Part shown: in pieces, positions 9,323 through 18,835 of the stretch
How positions within the stretch are numbered: the first letter of the stretch is position 1
Layout of the letters: the number at the start of each line of letters is the position of its first letter
Assembly: GCA_963712825.1 (NCBI GenBank)
Contig: CAVQJP010000011.1
Span: forward strand, 1-64,000
DNA: 64,000 bases
Origin: AP-15 sp963712825
GTDB lineage: Bacteria > Pseudomonadota > Alphaproteobacteria > ATCC43930 > CGMCC-115725
Direction of reading: 5' to 3'
Notes under the pieces: model-generated
What the model was told of the DNA's origin: nothing
What the model saw: only the letters and a program-made list of their open reading frames with translations
Database searches by the model: none
Translations under genes and position numbers: made by a program

Positions 9323-11080
9323 GTGAATAACGAACAACACGCTGTCGCGGTGTCCGCCGGCGCTGCCGCGGCTGCGGCCGGCGGCCGCGTCACCCAGGCG
9401 CAGGCCCATTCGACAAGCCTCAAATGGTATTGGGAGGCCGATGTCGTGGTGATCGGCTCGGGGGCGGCCGGTCTTCCGGCGGCGATCGTGGCGCGCGAAG
9501 CGGGTGCCACGGCGATCGTGGTCGAAGCCCAAAAGGACATTGGCGGCCACGCGGTCACCAGCGGCGGCAACGTCCCGCTCGGCGGCGGCACCAGCACCCA
9601 GAAGAAGCACGGGATCGAGGATTTGCCCGATCTGCTGTTCCGCGACCTGACCGACTGGTCGGTGGTCCAGCCCAACGGCTTTCCCGATTATCGCTACAAC
9701 GATCGTGAAATCGTCCGCGCCTTTGCCGACAACAGCGCCCCCGCCTATGAATGGCTGCTGGCGCACGGGGTGGTCTTTGTCGACAAGGCGCCCGACGCGC
9801 TCGGCGGCAACGGGGTCGGCAATTCGGCGCCGCGCGAAATGCACGCCGCGGCGATGGATTGGCGCTTGGTGCAAACCGGCGAGAGGGCCGACCCGGCGAT
9901 CGCGGCGACCCGCTCTACGGGGAACGGTTTGATGCGCCCTTTGGAGGTCGCCGCGAAAGAGGCCGGGGTGCAGATCCTGCTCCAACACCGGATGACCGCA
10001 ATCCATCGCGAAGCGCCCGGTTCGGGGCGTGTGCTCGGCATCGCGGTCGACAACAACGGCACGACGCTCAACATCAGGGCGCGCAAGGCGGTGGTCGTCG
10101 CCACCGGCGGCCACACCGGCAACGTCAACTTCCGACGAATGTTCGACCCGCGCCTCACCGAGGAATATTGCGGGCTTGCCGGAATGCCGTGGTCAGATCA
10201 GGACGCCAGCGGCGAGATCGCGGCGATGGCGGTCGGCGCGTCGCTGTGGGGGCTGTTCAACCAGACCGGCGAATTCGGCATCCACTTGACCAAGCCCGGC
10301 GCCATCGGGTGTCAATACAATTATCGCAATCTCAGGTGGATGCCGGGCAGTGCGGTGTTCGAGCGCGCCCGCGCCACCGGTCTCGCGGTAGCGGATTGGC
10401 AGGATGCGATCCTGGTAAACATGCTCGGCCGCCGGTTCTACGACGAAACCGCCGGCAACTTCACCGGCAACAACTATGATTCGATCAAGCCCTATGTCCA
10501 CGGCAGCTATCTGAACGCCGTCGGCATCGACTACAGGCCCAACAACTGGATCAACGCAGCGCTCGCCGGTATCGGCGACGGACACAATGGCGGCGGCCCG
10601 ATCTGGGCGATTTTCGACGCGGCGGCGGTAGCCCGCGAAGCATGGAACCCGGCGCCGCCCAATGTCGACATCGACGCCGGCTTTTTCTTCAGCGCCGGCA
10701 CGCTCGCCGAGTTGGCGAGGAAGATCGTCATGAAGCATCAGCGCGTCACGATGCCGCCCGAAATTCTGGAAAGCACCGTCGCCCGCTACAATTCCTTTGT
10801 CGATTCGGGTGTCGATGACGATTTCGGCAAGCCGCGGCCCGCCCACAAGATCGCGACGCCGCCCTTTTATGCGGCCTGGGCGACCCCGGTGCCGCACGAT
10901 TCGCGCGCGGGGCTGCGGATCAACGCCAAATGCCAGGTGCTCGACTTGAACGGGCAGGTGATCCCAAATCTCTATTGCGGCGGCGAGTTGGCGGGCGGCT
11001 TCAGCCAGCACGGCTTGGCCCGCGCCGTCTGCCAGGGCTTCATCGCCGGCGGCAATGCCGCCAAGGAAAGCGGCACCTGA
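9323..11080 (+). CDS. FAD-dependent oxidoreductase (fumarate reductase/ketosteroid dehydrogenase-like)
   Basis: 585 residues from the GTG at 9323, preceded by CGGAGGAGC; an upstream in-frame ATG at 9278 lacks a site. After an Ala-rich leader, the Rossmann FAD motif VVVIGSGAAGLPAAIVAREAG is near residue 40. VVVATGGHTGN marks the second dinucleotide segment near 260, and the C-terminal YCGGELAGGFSQHGLARAVCQGFIAGGNAA block near 550 closes the FAD site. The family covers flavocytochrome c, 3-ketosteroid delta-1-dehydrogenase and tricarballylate dehydrogenase, so the substrate is open. The leader (VSAGAAAAAAGGRVTQAQA) may be a remnant export signal. Confidence 0.85.
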   Translation: MNNEQHAVAVSAGAAAAAAGGRVTQAQAHSTSLKWYWEADVVVIGSGAAGLPAAIVAREAGATAIVVEAQKDIGGHAVTSGGNVPLGGGTSTQKKHGIEDLPDLLFRDLTDWSVVQPNGFPDYRYNDREIVRAFADNSAPAYEWLLAHGVVFVDKAPDALGGNGVGNSAPREMHAAAMDWRLVQTGERADPAIAATRSTGNGLMRPLEVAAKEAGVQILLQHRMTAIHREAPGSGRVLGIAVDNNGTTLNIRARKAVVVATGGHTGNVNFRRMFDPRLTEEYCGLAGMPWSDQDASGEIAAMAVGASLWGLFNQTGEFGIHLTKPGAIGCQYNYRNLRWMPGSAVFERARATGLAVADWQDAILVNMLGRRFYDETAGNFTGNNYDSIKPYVHGSYLNAVGIDYRPNNWINAALAGIGDGHNGGGPIWAIFDAAAVAREAWNPAPPNVDIDAGFFFSAGTLAELARKIVMKHQRVTMPPEILESTVARYNSFVDSGVDDDFGKPRPAHKIATPPFYAAWATPVPHDSRAGLRINAKCQVLDLNGQVIPNLYCGGELAGGFSQHGLARAVCQGFIAGGNAAKESGT

Positions 11081-11397
11081 CCCGTTCCGGCGATCGCGCG
11101 ACACTCGGCCGGCATCGCCGCAAAGCTTACGGCGCGCACGCGGCGAGAGCATTTCGCGCTGCGCCGTAGACATTCGAGGCCATCGCCGAGGAAGGCGGCC
11201 GATGTCGAGCAGCGCCCGCACCGGTTCGGGCAGGGGTCGGCCCTGGGCCACGTCAAGGTGGGCAAGTCAAGGCACGGAATCACCGCGGCGGCGAAAGCCG
11301 TCGCCGCCTCCGGACGGACAGGAACAGCGATCCCGGCTGATGTCTCAATGCACGCCGCCCGCCGCTCGGGCAATCTCTGGGGTGCTGCCGCGGAAGC
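11081..11397. other. Intergenic region without a clear gene
   Basis: About 317 bases between convergent genes. A plus-strand frame around 11251-11430 reads Ala-rich sequence without start codon or known domain. I see no gene that can be supported. Confidence 0.4.
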
Positions 11398-11886
11398 TCA
11401 GCGCTGGATGTCCACCGTAGGGCATTCGGGATGAAGCTGTTGATATTGTTGACCGTCGAACCGAGCCTCGCAGGGGGTGTAGAGCCGGCGATAGCCATGA
11501 TCGCGTCGCTGAAGAATGTCGATGTTGTCGGAACCGTCATCGTCGTAGAGAAGGCGGCAGATACCGGCCTGCTCCACCTCCCCAATCAGTAGCTTGCAGC
11601 CGGCGGTACCGCACCACCTTTCGCCTTCGATCAGGAAGAAATAACTCCTGCGACCGTTCCGATTGAGATAGCCCGATGCAACTTTGGCATCCGCCAGCAT
11701 CTTTTCTTCCGAATGCGAATCGTTCCATTGGCTGGCAGGGTAAATTTGATCGAAGCAGCGTACTTCGTCAGTACCTAATTTTATAGACCAATTGAGGCGT
11801 TTGGCGGCCGCCATATTTGCAACTAGAGGAGATAAACCAATAATGGCAAGCACAGATATGAAAATCCGCAAATACAAGCTATTCAT
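11398..11886 (-). CDS. Hypothetical exported Cys-containing protein
   Basis: 162 residues from the ATG at 11886, which overlaps the end of the upstream lysozyme-like gene by 8 bases. A signal peptide is clear (MNSLYLRIFISVLAIIGLSP, then VANMAAA). The mature part has six Cys, including CFDQIYPASQW, WCGTAGCKLLIGE and CRLLYDDDGSDNID, suggesting disulfide bonds in the periplasm. No family is recognised. Base composition is clearly lower in GC than the neighbours. Overlap with a peptidoglycan-hydrolase-like gene makes a periplasmic inhibitor or immunity role possible; this is inference only. Confidence 0.72.
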   Translation of the reverse strand: MNSLYLRIFISVLAIIGLSPLVANMAAAKRLNWSIKLGTDEVRCFDQIYPASQWNDSHSEEKMLADAKVASGYLNRNGRRSYFFLIEGERWCGTAGCKLLIGEVEQAGICRLLYDDDGSDNIDILQRRDHGYRRLYTPCEARFDGQQYQQLHPECPTVDIQR

Positions 11887-12847
11887 AGGGTGTATCTGCG
11901 AAGGTACGAAGACGCGTTTCAACAGCACGCTCTTGTCGCGTCAACGCGATACCCTTGCTGGTGGATCCATTTTTAGTGATTCGATCTAAATAGTTGTATA
12001 CTGCTCCCGCACCCTCCCGATGGGCTGCCGCGATCAGCCCTGCACGGGTAATGGTGAAACGCGCGCGAAGGCCGTCAATGCTCTTGCCAGTGAAGCCAAA
12101 TAACCCATCTGCCTTGAGTTGTCGTTCCGTGTCTTGCAGATAGTCGGTGAGGGCCTTTTCCTGCGCGTCGGGGTCGGCGAGGAACGCGGCGCGGGAATGA
12201 ATGCCATATTTCCCGGTCCAATTCCCTTTGGCGTCTATCATGCCAGCGGCGCGGAGGCCGACGGGAACAATCTGATAACGGCCCAGAGCACCCGCCTTCT
12301 CGTTTACTTCGCCGTAGCCGTAGTTGGGCTTGTCGGCGTTGCCCTCGGCGGCGGCGAGACGGTTTCGGAACTCGGCGTTGGGCTGGCTCTCCCAGGCGCG
12401 TGCTACGCAATTCGAGCCGCCCACGGTCGGGCCGCCAGCCCTAATCGGCGTGATCACACCGTCGTCCTCGTCACGAGCCCAGCGGCCTTGTCGGTCGCGC
12501 GATTCGGCCGCGTTAAAGTTGTATTTCAGCAGCGCTTCGGTTCGAGCGAGGCGTTCCATGTCGCCATCGAAGATTTCGTTGAACCCGAGCAAAACGGCCG
12601 AAATCATCGCTTGCCCGATGTCACCACGCTGCAAGTCGCCGGCGATACCCGCGAGCTTGGGAAAAAGTATTTCGAGATCGGGAGAAGGATCGTAGACAGC
12701 CGTCAGGAGGGCCGCAATCTCGTCGCGCGGGCGGACACGATAGGCAGCGCCATGACGCTCGATCAAGGCGCTCGGCCCGAGATAAAGCCCCTCAGGACCG
12801 CAGTAGATGCCGCTGTCCGATCCCAATTTCTCGGCCAACTTGAACAT
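11879..12847 (-). CDS. Lysozyme-like/lytic transglycosylase-like protein
   Basis: 322 residues in three parts. Residues 1-100 form an uncharacterised domain (DLQRGDIGQAMISAVLLGFNEIFDG). Residues 108-124 carry KYNFNAAESRDRQGRWA, a variant of the YNPxxPRDxxGRW linker common in alphaproteobacterial and phage-related proteins. Residues 160-322 look like a lysozyme-type domain: AAAEGN, GYGEVNEKAGALGRYQIVP, KYGIHSRAAFLADPDAQEKAL and AGLIAAAHREGAGAVYNYL. Glu168 in AAAEGN is a candidate catalytic acid. No signal peptide is seen, so export would need another route. GC is lower than in the flanks, suggesting transfer. Confidence 0.68.
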   Translation of the reverse strand: MFKLAEKLGSDSGIYCGPEGLYLGPSALIERHGAAYRVRPRDEIAALLTAVYDPSPDLEILFPKLAGIAGDLQRGDIGQAMISAVLLGFNEIFDGDMERLARTEALLKYNFNAAESRDRQGRWARDEDDGVITPIRAGGPTVGGSNCVARAWESQPNAEFRNRLAAAEGNADKPNYGYGEVNEKAGALGRYQIVPVGLRAAGMIDAKGNWTGKYGIHSRAAFLADPDAQEKALTDYLQDTERQLKADGLFGFTGKSIDGLRARFTITRAGLIAAAHREGAGAVYNYLDRITKNGSTSKGIALTRQERAVETRLRTFADTPYE

Positions 12848-12924
12848 GCTCGTCCCACCCGTTAGAACAAACCATGAATTTTAGGGTGGGCAGTTTTGAT
12901 TTTCAACCGCGCCGGCCGGCCGTC

Positions 12925-15900
12925 TCACGAAGACGCGTCGTCGAGGAGGCGCACGATGTGACGGGCCTCGCGGCCGGCGGCGTCGGCGATTTGGTGGCGG
13001 CAGCTCGTACCGCAGGCGGCGAGTATGGTGTCCGGCGCGGCCGAGCGCATCTTCGGCAACACCCCGAGCTCGCCGATCTTTAGCGACATCCCGTAATGCT
13101 CGGCCTCGTAGCCGAAGGCGCCGGCCATGCCGCAGCAGGTCGATTCGAAGGTCTCGACCGCGAGGTCGGGGATCAGCCGCAACGCCTCGGCCGCGGCGTT
13201 GACCGTCGCAAAAGCTTTCTGATGGCAGTGTCCGTGCAGCAGCGCGGTCCGGCCCGGCATCGGCTTTAACGCGAGCTCGAACCGGCCGGCGGCGCGCTCC
13301 GCGGCGACGAACTCCTCGAACAGTTGCGCGTGCGCGGCGAGCGCCTTGGTGTCGGCGCCGGGGAGGACCGCCGGGAATTCGTCGCGCAGGGTCAACAGGC
13401 AGGACGGCTCGAGTCCGACGATCGGCGTGCCGCCTTGCACATAAGGCGCGAGTGCGGCGACCGTGCGCTCCATCTCCGCGCGCGCCTCGTCGACGAGACC
13501 GGCCGACAGAAACGTGCGACCGCAGCACAATGGCCGGCCATGCGCCGGGTCCGGGGTGAGGACGCGATAGCCTGCACGGGCCAGCACCCGCTCGGCGGCG
13601 CGGGCGTTTTCGGGCTCGAACCAGCGATTGAAGGTGTCGACCAACAAGACAATTTCGCGCCGGTCGGCGATCTTCTCGCCGCCGTCATGCTCCCTCTCCG
13701 CCCTTGGGGGGGAGAGGGCTGGGGTGAGGTGGGGGATTCCACAACGTTTGCCGGAGCCCACCTCACCCTCCCATCGCTGCGCAGCGGGTCCCTCCCTCTC
13801 CCCCCTGGAGGGCGGAGAGGGGCTTGTCCAGAGTAGGGGCGGCGCGACCAATGGGGCAGCCTGCGGGCGGCGATGAGCCCGAACCAGCGCTCGCCGAGCC
13901 GCGCCAGAAGGGGCATTCGGTTGCGCAGATTGAGCAATGGCGCGAGGCGGGTGGCGTAGGGGGCGTAGCGCGGCAGATAGGCGACCAGCCGGTCGCGCGC
14001 GCTGAGGCCGTGGCGGCGGCGGTAATGGTGCAGAAACTCGATCTTCATCCGCGCCATGTCGACGCCGGTCGGGCATTCGCGCTTGCAGCCCTTGCACGAG
14101 ATGCAGAGGTCCATGGTCTGGCGCATCTCGGCCGAAACCAATGCCTGGGGGCCGAGCTGGCCCGACAGCGCGAGCCGCAGCGTGTTGGCGCGGCCGCGGG
14201 TCAAATGCTGCTCGTCGCCGGTGGCGCGGAACGACGGGCACATCACACCCGGATCGCGCGCGCGGCAGGCGCCGTTGTTGTTGCACATCTCGACCGCACC
14301 GGCGAGCCCGCCCCATTCCGACCAGTCGAGTGCGGTCGCGACCGGCGCCGGCCGGTAGTCGGGCTTGTAGCGGAACAGGCTGCGGTCGTCCATTTTGGGC
14401 GGGCGCACGATCTTGCCGGGGTTGAACAGGCCCTGCGGGTCGAAGGCGTCCTTGACCTCCTCAAACGCGCGCACCAGGCGGCCGCCGAACATCGCCTCGT
14501 GAAACTCCGAGCGCACCAGCCCGTCGCCGTGCTCGCCCGAATGCGAGCCCTTGTATTCGCGCACCATCGCAAAGGCTTCCTCGGCGATCGCCCGCATCTT
14601 TTTGACTTCGAGGTCCTGCTTCATGTTCAGCACCGGCCGCACATGCAGGCAGCCGACCGAGGCGTGCGCGTACCAGGTGCCGTAGGTGCCGTGCTTTTCA
14701 AAAATATGGGTCAGCCGGTCGGTGTACTCAGCGAGGTCTTCAAGCCGCACCGCGCAGTCTTCGAGAAACGAGACCGGTTTGCCGTCGCCTTTCATCGACA
14801 TCATGATGTTGAGGCCCTGCGCCCGCACCTCCAAGACCGCCGCCTGAAACGCCGGGTCGATCGCGTCGACGACAGCACCCGGAAAGCCGAGATCGCCCAT
14901 CAGCTCGTGCAATGCCCTCAGCCGCCGTAGGTTCTCGTCGGCGTCGTCGCCGGCGAACTCGGTCAGCAGCAACGCCGCGGGCTCGCCCTGGACAAAGCGG
15001 TCGACGACGGCGCGGAACATCGGGATGTTGCGCGACAGGTCGATCATCGTGCGATCGACCAGCTCGACTGCGCTCGGGCCCAGCTCGACGATCTTTCGCG
15101 TCGAGTCCATGGCGCTGTAAAAGCTCGGGAAGTGGCAGATGCCGAGCACCCGGTGCGCCGGGATCGGCTGCAATTCGAGCTCGATTTCGTTGAAAAAGGC
15201 GAGGGTGCCCTCGGAGCCGACCAGCAGGCGCGCCATGTTGTGGCCGTCGCGCGAGCCGTCGCCGTCGATCGCGTCGATGTTGTAGCCGCCGACCCGGCGC
15301 AACACCTGCGGAAAGCGGCGCGCGATCTCGTCGGCTTCGCGCCGGTGCAGGGCGCGCATCCGCTGCACGAGATCGCGGTAGCGCGCGGGCATCGCCGCCC
15401 GGTCGCTATCCTCCGCCAAATTGCCCGCAACCTCGCCGAACCACGCGTTGGTTCCGTCGGCGAGCAATGCGTCGACGCCGCGCACGTTGTGGACCATGTT
15501 GCCGTAGCGGATCGAGCGCGAGCCGCAGCTGTTGTTGGCGGTCATGCCGCCGATCGTGGCGCGGCTTGCGGTCGACGGGTCGACCGGAAAGAACAGCTTG
15601 TGCGGCCGCAGCTGACGGTTGAGGCGGTCGAGCACGACGCCGGGCTCGACCCGCGCGCGCCGCCCCTCGGCATCGACCGAGACCACCCGGTCCATGTGCC
15701 TCGAACAATCGATGACGAGCGCCCGCGCGACGGTCTGGCCGCATTGCGAGGTGCCCGCACCCCGCGGCAACACCGGCACGCCTTCCTCGCGCGCGATCGC
15801 GATCGCCGCCGCGGCGTCCTCGCGACCATATGGGACCACGACGCCCACCGGCTCGATCTGGTAGATCGAGGCGTCGGTCGAGTACCGCCCGCGGCTGAAC

Positions 15901-15980
15901 GCGTCGAACCGCACCTCGCCGCGGATCTCGCGCCGCAGCCGCGCTTCCAGACCGGACGCGGAATTGTTGTCAAACGGCAT
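12925..15980 (-). pseudogene. FAD-binding and (Fe-S)-binding oxidase, interrupted by a palindromic repeat
   Basis: A large D-2-hydroxyacid/glycolate dehydrogenase-type enzyme (YdiJ-like) now in two frames. From the ATG at 15980 come an FAD PCMH domain (PRGAGTSQCGQ; GGMTANNSCGSRSIRYG), the FAD-oxidase C domain, and a Fe-S region with CNNNGACRARDPGVMCPS and CISCKGCKRECPTGVDM. This frame reaches the repeat at 13692-13822 and then runs wrong to 13392. The remainder resumes in a different frame from about 13675 with VDTFNRWFEPENARAAERVL and two CCG motifs (LCCGRTFLSAG, STCCGMAGAFGYEAEHY), ending at 12925. The encoded reaction would be oxidation of a 2-hydroxy acid feeding electrons to the respiratory chain. 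As written the gene cannot make one chain. Confidence 0.85.
13692..13822. repeat. 131-bp palindromic repeat inserted in a coding sequence
   Basis: The left end reads CCCTCTCCGCCCT and the right end AGGGCGGAGAGGG, a 13-bp inverted terminal match. Inner arms GGGTGAGGTGGG and CCCACCTCACCC also pair, and CGCTGCGCAGCG is an internal palindrome. It resembles the dispersed intergenic repeats of Bradyrhizobium-like genomes. Its length is 131 bases, not a multiple of three, and it lies exactly where the host gene changes frame. Confidence 0.85.
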
Positions 15981-16112
15981 CGGCAGCCTTGTAAGCGGCG
16001 CTGGGGCTATTCCCTCCGCCTTTGTAAGCTCGCCGACCGCCGAACAACACCTCCGCAAATCAACCGGCGACGTTTGCTCGCCGCTGCACCTCTCGGCGCG
16101 GTCTCACTCTGG

Positions 16113-16706
16113 TCAGTCGCGGCGGAACGGGTGGTCGAAGATTTCTTTCTGGTCGGGGGTCAACGACTGATAGAGCGCCTGGACCGCGGGCTTGGCCGAT
16201 TGCAGCGCGTCGAGCCGCGCCGACAGGAATTGCTGGGCGCGGTCCATGCGGTCGAGCACGGTCGACTCCTCGCCCGGCTTCAGCTGCCCGCAGAGCTGCC
16301 GCTCCTTTTGCTGCTCGCCCTGCGCGATGCTTTGCACCTTGTCCCACAACGGGCGCTGCTCGGCGGTCAGGTCGAGCTTGGCCTCGACATACGCGCGGCG
16401 GGCGGCGCGCCAGGCGAGCCGGTCGATGCAGCGCTCCTGCGGGTCCCATCCCATCGTCGCGCGGCGCCACATCCCCCGGCGCGCCATCGGGCCGCCGCCC
16501 ATTCCCCAAGCGCCACGGTCATGCATTCCCAGCCCATCGACACCCTGCCCGGCGCCGCCCTGCCCGGCGCCGCCCGGCTGCTCCGCTGCACCGCTCGGCG
16601 CCGGCTGAGCTGGTGGGGTCGTGGCGGTCTCGGTCGTCTGGGCGAAACCGGGGGTTGCGGCCGCAACGGTAGCGGCGACCACGCCGGCGAGCAGCATCCC
16701 TTTCAC
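16113..16706 (-). CDS. Spy/CpxP-like LTXXQ-motif periplasmic protein
   Basis: 197 residues with a signal peptide (MKGMLLAGVVAATVAAATPG, then FAQ). A Gly/Pro/Gln-rich stretch (25-85) precedes a helical domain with two LTxxQ motifs, LDLTAEQRPLWDKVQ near residue 110 and QSLTPDQKEIFDHPF near 182. These mark the Spy/CpxP/CnrX family of periplasmic chaperones and metal or envelope-stress sensors. Length suits a Spy-type protein with an added low-complexity region. It is transcribed toward the broken oxidase; no two-component partner is nearby. Confidence 0.85.
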   Translation of the reverse strand: MKGMLLAGVVAATVAAATPGFAQTTETATTPPAQPAPSGAAEQPGGAGQGGAGQGVDGLGMHDRGAWGMGGGPMARRGMWRRATMGWDPQERCIDRLAWRAARRAYVEAKLDLTAEQRPLWDKVQSIAQGEQQKERQLCGQLKPGEESTVLDRMDRAQQFLSARLDALQSAKPAVQALYQSLTPDQKEIFDHPFRRD

Positions 16707-16916
16707 AAAAACCTCCGTCGGCTTGAGGCTCAGGGTTCGAGCCGTCTTCCGACGAGAGGATATGCGGCGGCCGCGAAAGCGATCCCCGAGCGTCGTGCGT
16801 CGGGGCCGCGAGTGCGGCCGGGAAGGCCAGGTTTATCCCGGGCCATGCCGGATTGCCGGATCAGCTTTGCCGCGTTATGTCGAAGACGCGATGGTCTTCC
16901 TCGAGAGGATTGTAGA

Positions 16917-17387
16917 ATGAAACCGTCCCATGCCGCCGCGGTCGGCGCGGTGCCGCTGGCCTTGGCTATGCTCGTCATCCAGCATTCGGGCTTGTCGGCC
17001 GAGACAAAACCAGACGCCACAATGGCGCTGAACGAGCAGAAGACCGAACTCTCCGTGCAATTTCCCAACGCGCCAGCGACCAAGGTTACGTTGAACACCT
17101 CCGAGGTGGATCAGATGATCCGGATGTTGGCGCAGCAGCGCGCCGAAATGACCCCGCCGCGCCCAGTAGCCGACCCCGCACCCGGATCTACGATCGATGT
17201 CGCCAATGCCGGGCGATGGTATGTGCAGCCGGACGGCGCCGGCATTGACCTCGACGTGCTGCACCCCGGTTACGGCTGGGTCGGCATCCGCATGGACCGA
17301 AATTCCATCGAGGAGCTGAACCGCGCATTGGCCCGCTCGATCCACCCGGTCGCATTGCGCGCCAAGCATCCCTACCGGCGGGAGTAA
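16917..17387 (+). CDS. Hypothetical exported protein
   Basis: 156 residues from the ATG at 16917 (GAGAGGAT upstream). The N-terminus MKPSHAAAVGAVPLALAMLV followed by HSGLSA looks like a signal peptide. The mature part has an acidic, polar first half (FPNAPATKVTLNTSEVDQMIRMLAQQRAE) and a C-terminus with GRWYVQPDGAGIDLDVLHPGYGWVGIRMD. No family is recognised. The in-frame region upstream of this start is antisense shadow of other genes. It ends about 90 bases before the tRNA. Confidence 0.6.
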   Translation: MKPSHAAAVGAVPLALAMLVIQHSGLSAETKPDATMALNEQKTELSVQFPNAPATKVTLNTSEVDQMIRMLAQQRAEMTPPRPVADPAPGSTIDVANAGRWYVQPDGAGIDLDVLHPGYGWVGIRMDRNSIEELNRALARSIHPVALRAKHPYRRE

Positions 17388-17480
17388 GGAAGCCCGGATT
17401 AGAGCAACACCTGCGGCAAGCGTCGGCGCCGCTCCGGCCGGATGATCATGCGGGGTAATCGGCAACAGCCGGTGTAAAGC

Positions 17481-17556
17481 TGGCGTCCCCTACCGGATTC
17501 GAACCGGTGTTGCCGCCGTGAGAGGGCGGTGTCCTGGGCCTCTAGACGAAGGGGAC
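17481..17556 (-). tRNA. tRNA-Glu (anticodon CTC)
   Basis: The minus-strand sequence starts GTCCCCTTCGTCTAGAGGCC and ends with GGGGAC, discriminator G and an encoded CCA. The acceptor stem pairs fully, the T-loop reads GGTTCGAATCC and the anticodon stem-loop is CCGCC-CTCTCAC-GGCGG, giving anticodon CTC for Glu. It closely resembles E. coli tRNA-Glu. The body is 73 bases plus CCA. Confidence 0.97.
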
Positions 17557-17635
17557 GAGGCGCGCGCAGGAATTTGTAGCGGGTGACCGCGGCGGCGGCA
17601 AGCGCCCCGCTCGGCAGGATGGCTTTGCCGCTCGG

Positions 17636-18754
17636 TCAAAGCGATTGCCCGATCGCCGCTTCGCGGCCGGCGTCGGAGGCCTGCTTGACGGCATCGACCA
17701 GGCGGTGGAGCTCGACCGCGGTCGCGAAGCTCGGGTGGCCGGCCGCGCCGCCGGCGCTTTCCGGGTTCCGGATCGCCTGCGCAAACAGCGTGTACATTTG
17801 GCCCACATTGTAGGCTTCGCCCGCAGGCGTGCCGGGCGCCGTCAAGCCGAAGCGCTCCGGCACCGGGAGCGGCGCCAGCGAGTTGCCGCGCTGCGCCCCG
17901 TGCAACGAAACCGCACCCAATTGCGGCGAATCTTCGCCGGCCGCGACCAAGGTGCCGTCGCGGCCGTAGATCTCCATCCGGTAGCCGCTGCCGGCAAACG
18001 GAATGGCGCCGACATGCGCCGAGGCCACCGCGCCATTCGCCAACCGGCCGCTCAGCAGCACGTTGTCGGGCGAGGTTACGTCCAATAACGCGTTGGTGCC
18101 GGTGTCGAGCCACTGCGTTGCCTGGGTCGCCACCACCGCCGACAGCCGGCGGAAGTCGCCGGCGACAAAGCGCATCGCATCCACGGTGTGGCCGGCGGCG
18201 ATGGTCAAGGTATTGGCGCCGAGCGCCGCGTCGCGCTGCCAGGTGCGGTTCGACGGCCGGGTCAACACGCCCTCGCGCATCAGGCTGACATGAACCGCCA
18301 TGACCTCCCCGGCAAAGCCGCCCGCGAGCAGCTCCCGCAGGTGCATCACGGCGGGGTTGACGCGGGCCTGCAGGCCGACCGCGGTGACGAGACGGTTGGC
18401 CGCGGCGAGCGCCGCCAATTCCACCGCCTCCGCCGTCGTCCGCCCGAGCGGCCATTCGCAATAGACGTGCTTGCCCGCCTCCAACGCCGCCTTGGCCGGG
18501 GCGTAGTGCGACGGGACGCGCACGACGACCGCGACCGCGTCGATCTCGGGCGAGGCGACCATCCGCCGCCAGTCGTCAAACGCCAACCGGGCACCCCAGG
18601 CCCGGCGCGCCGCCTCGGCGCTGTCGGCGCGGGTGGTGCACACCGCCGTCAACTCGACATCCGCGCTCGCGCGCAGCGCCGGCAAATGCGAGCGGGACGA
18701 CCACGTGCCGCCGACGCTGGCGCCGATCAGACCCAGCCGAACCTTGTCCGCCAT
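17636..18754 (-). CDS. Gfo/Idh/MocA family oxidoreductase
   Basis: 372 residues from the ATG at 18754, preceded by GGAGGAGCGCG. An N-terminal NAD(P) Rossmann motif reads LGLIGASVGGTW (residues 6-17), and the conserved CEWPLGRTTAEAVEL segment near residue 95 corresponds to the EKP-type catalytic lysine region, here with Trp-Pro in place of Lys-Pro. The C-terminal domain has the usual open beta-sheet (YRMEIYGRDGTLVA). These enzymes oxidise or reduce sugars and related polyols. The missing Lys in the EKP motif is unusual and may mean altered chemistry. It sits next to the VOC gene at 18836. Confidence 0.87.
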   Translation of the reverse strand: MADKVRLGLIGASVGGTWSSRSHLPALRASADVELTAVCTTRADSAEAARRAWGARLAFDDWRRMVASPEIDAVAVVVRVPSHYAPAKAALEAGKHVYCEWPLGRTTAEAVELAALAAANRLVTAVGLQARVNPAVMHLRELLAGGFAGEVMAVHVSLMREGVLTRPSNRTWQRDAALGANTLTIAAGHTVDAMRFVAGDFRRLSAVVATQATQWLDTGTNALLDVTSPDNVLLSGRLANGAVASAHVGAIPFAGSGYRMEIYGRDGTLVAAGEDSPQLGAVSLHGAQRGNSLAPLPVPERFGLTAPGTPAGEAYNVGQMYTLFAQAIRNPESAGGAAGHPSFATAVELHRLVDAVKQASDAGREAAIGQSL

Positions 18755-18835
18755 CGCGCTCCTCCTCCCCAATCTGCATAGTGTCGCGCTGTCTGGGTCA
18801 CGCTGCGTTGGTTGCCAAGCAGCGAAAATCCCAGA

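Noticed and set aside
11251..11430. Ala-rich plus-strand frame in the gap before the exported Cys protein
   Set aside because: No start codon or family match; could be a remnant but cannot be supported.
15132..16916. In-frame upstream extension of the exported protein at 16917
   Set aside because: Runs antisense to the oxidase and LTXXQ genes; real start is the ATG at 16917 with a signal peptide.
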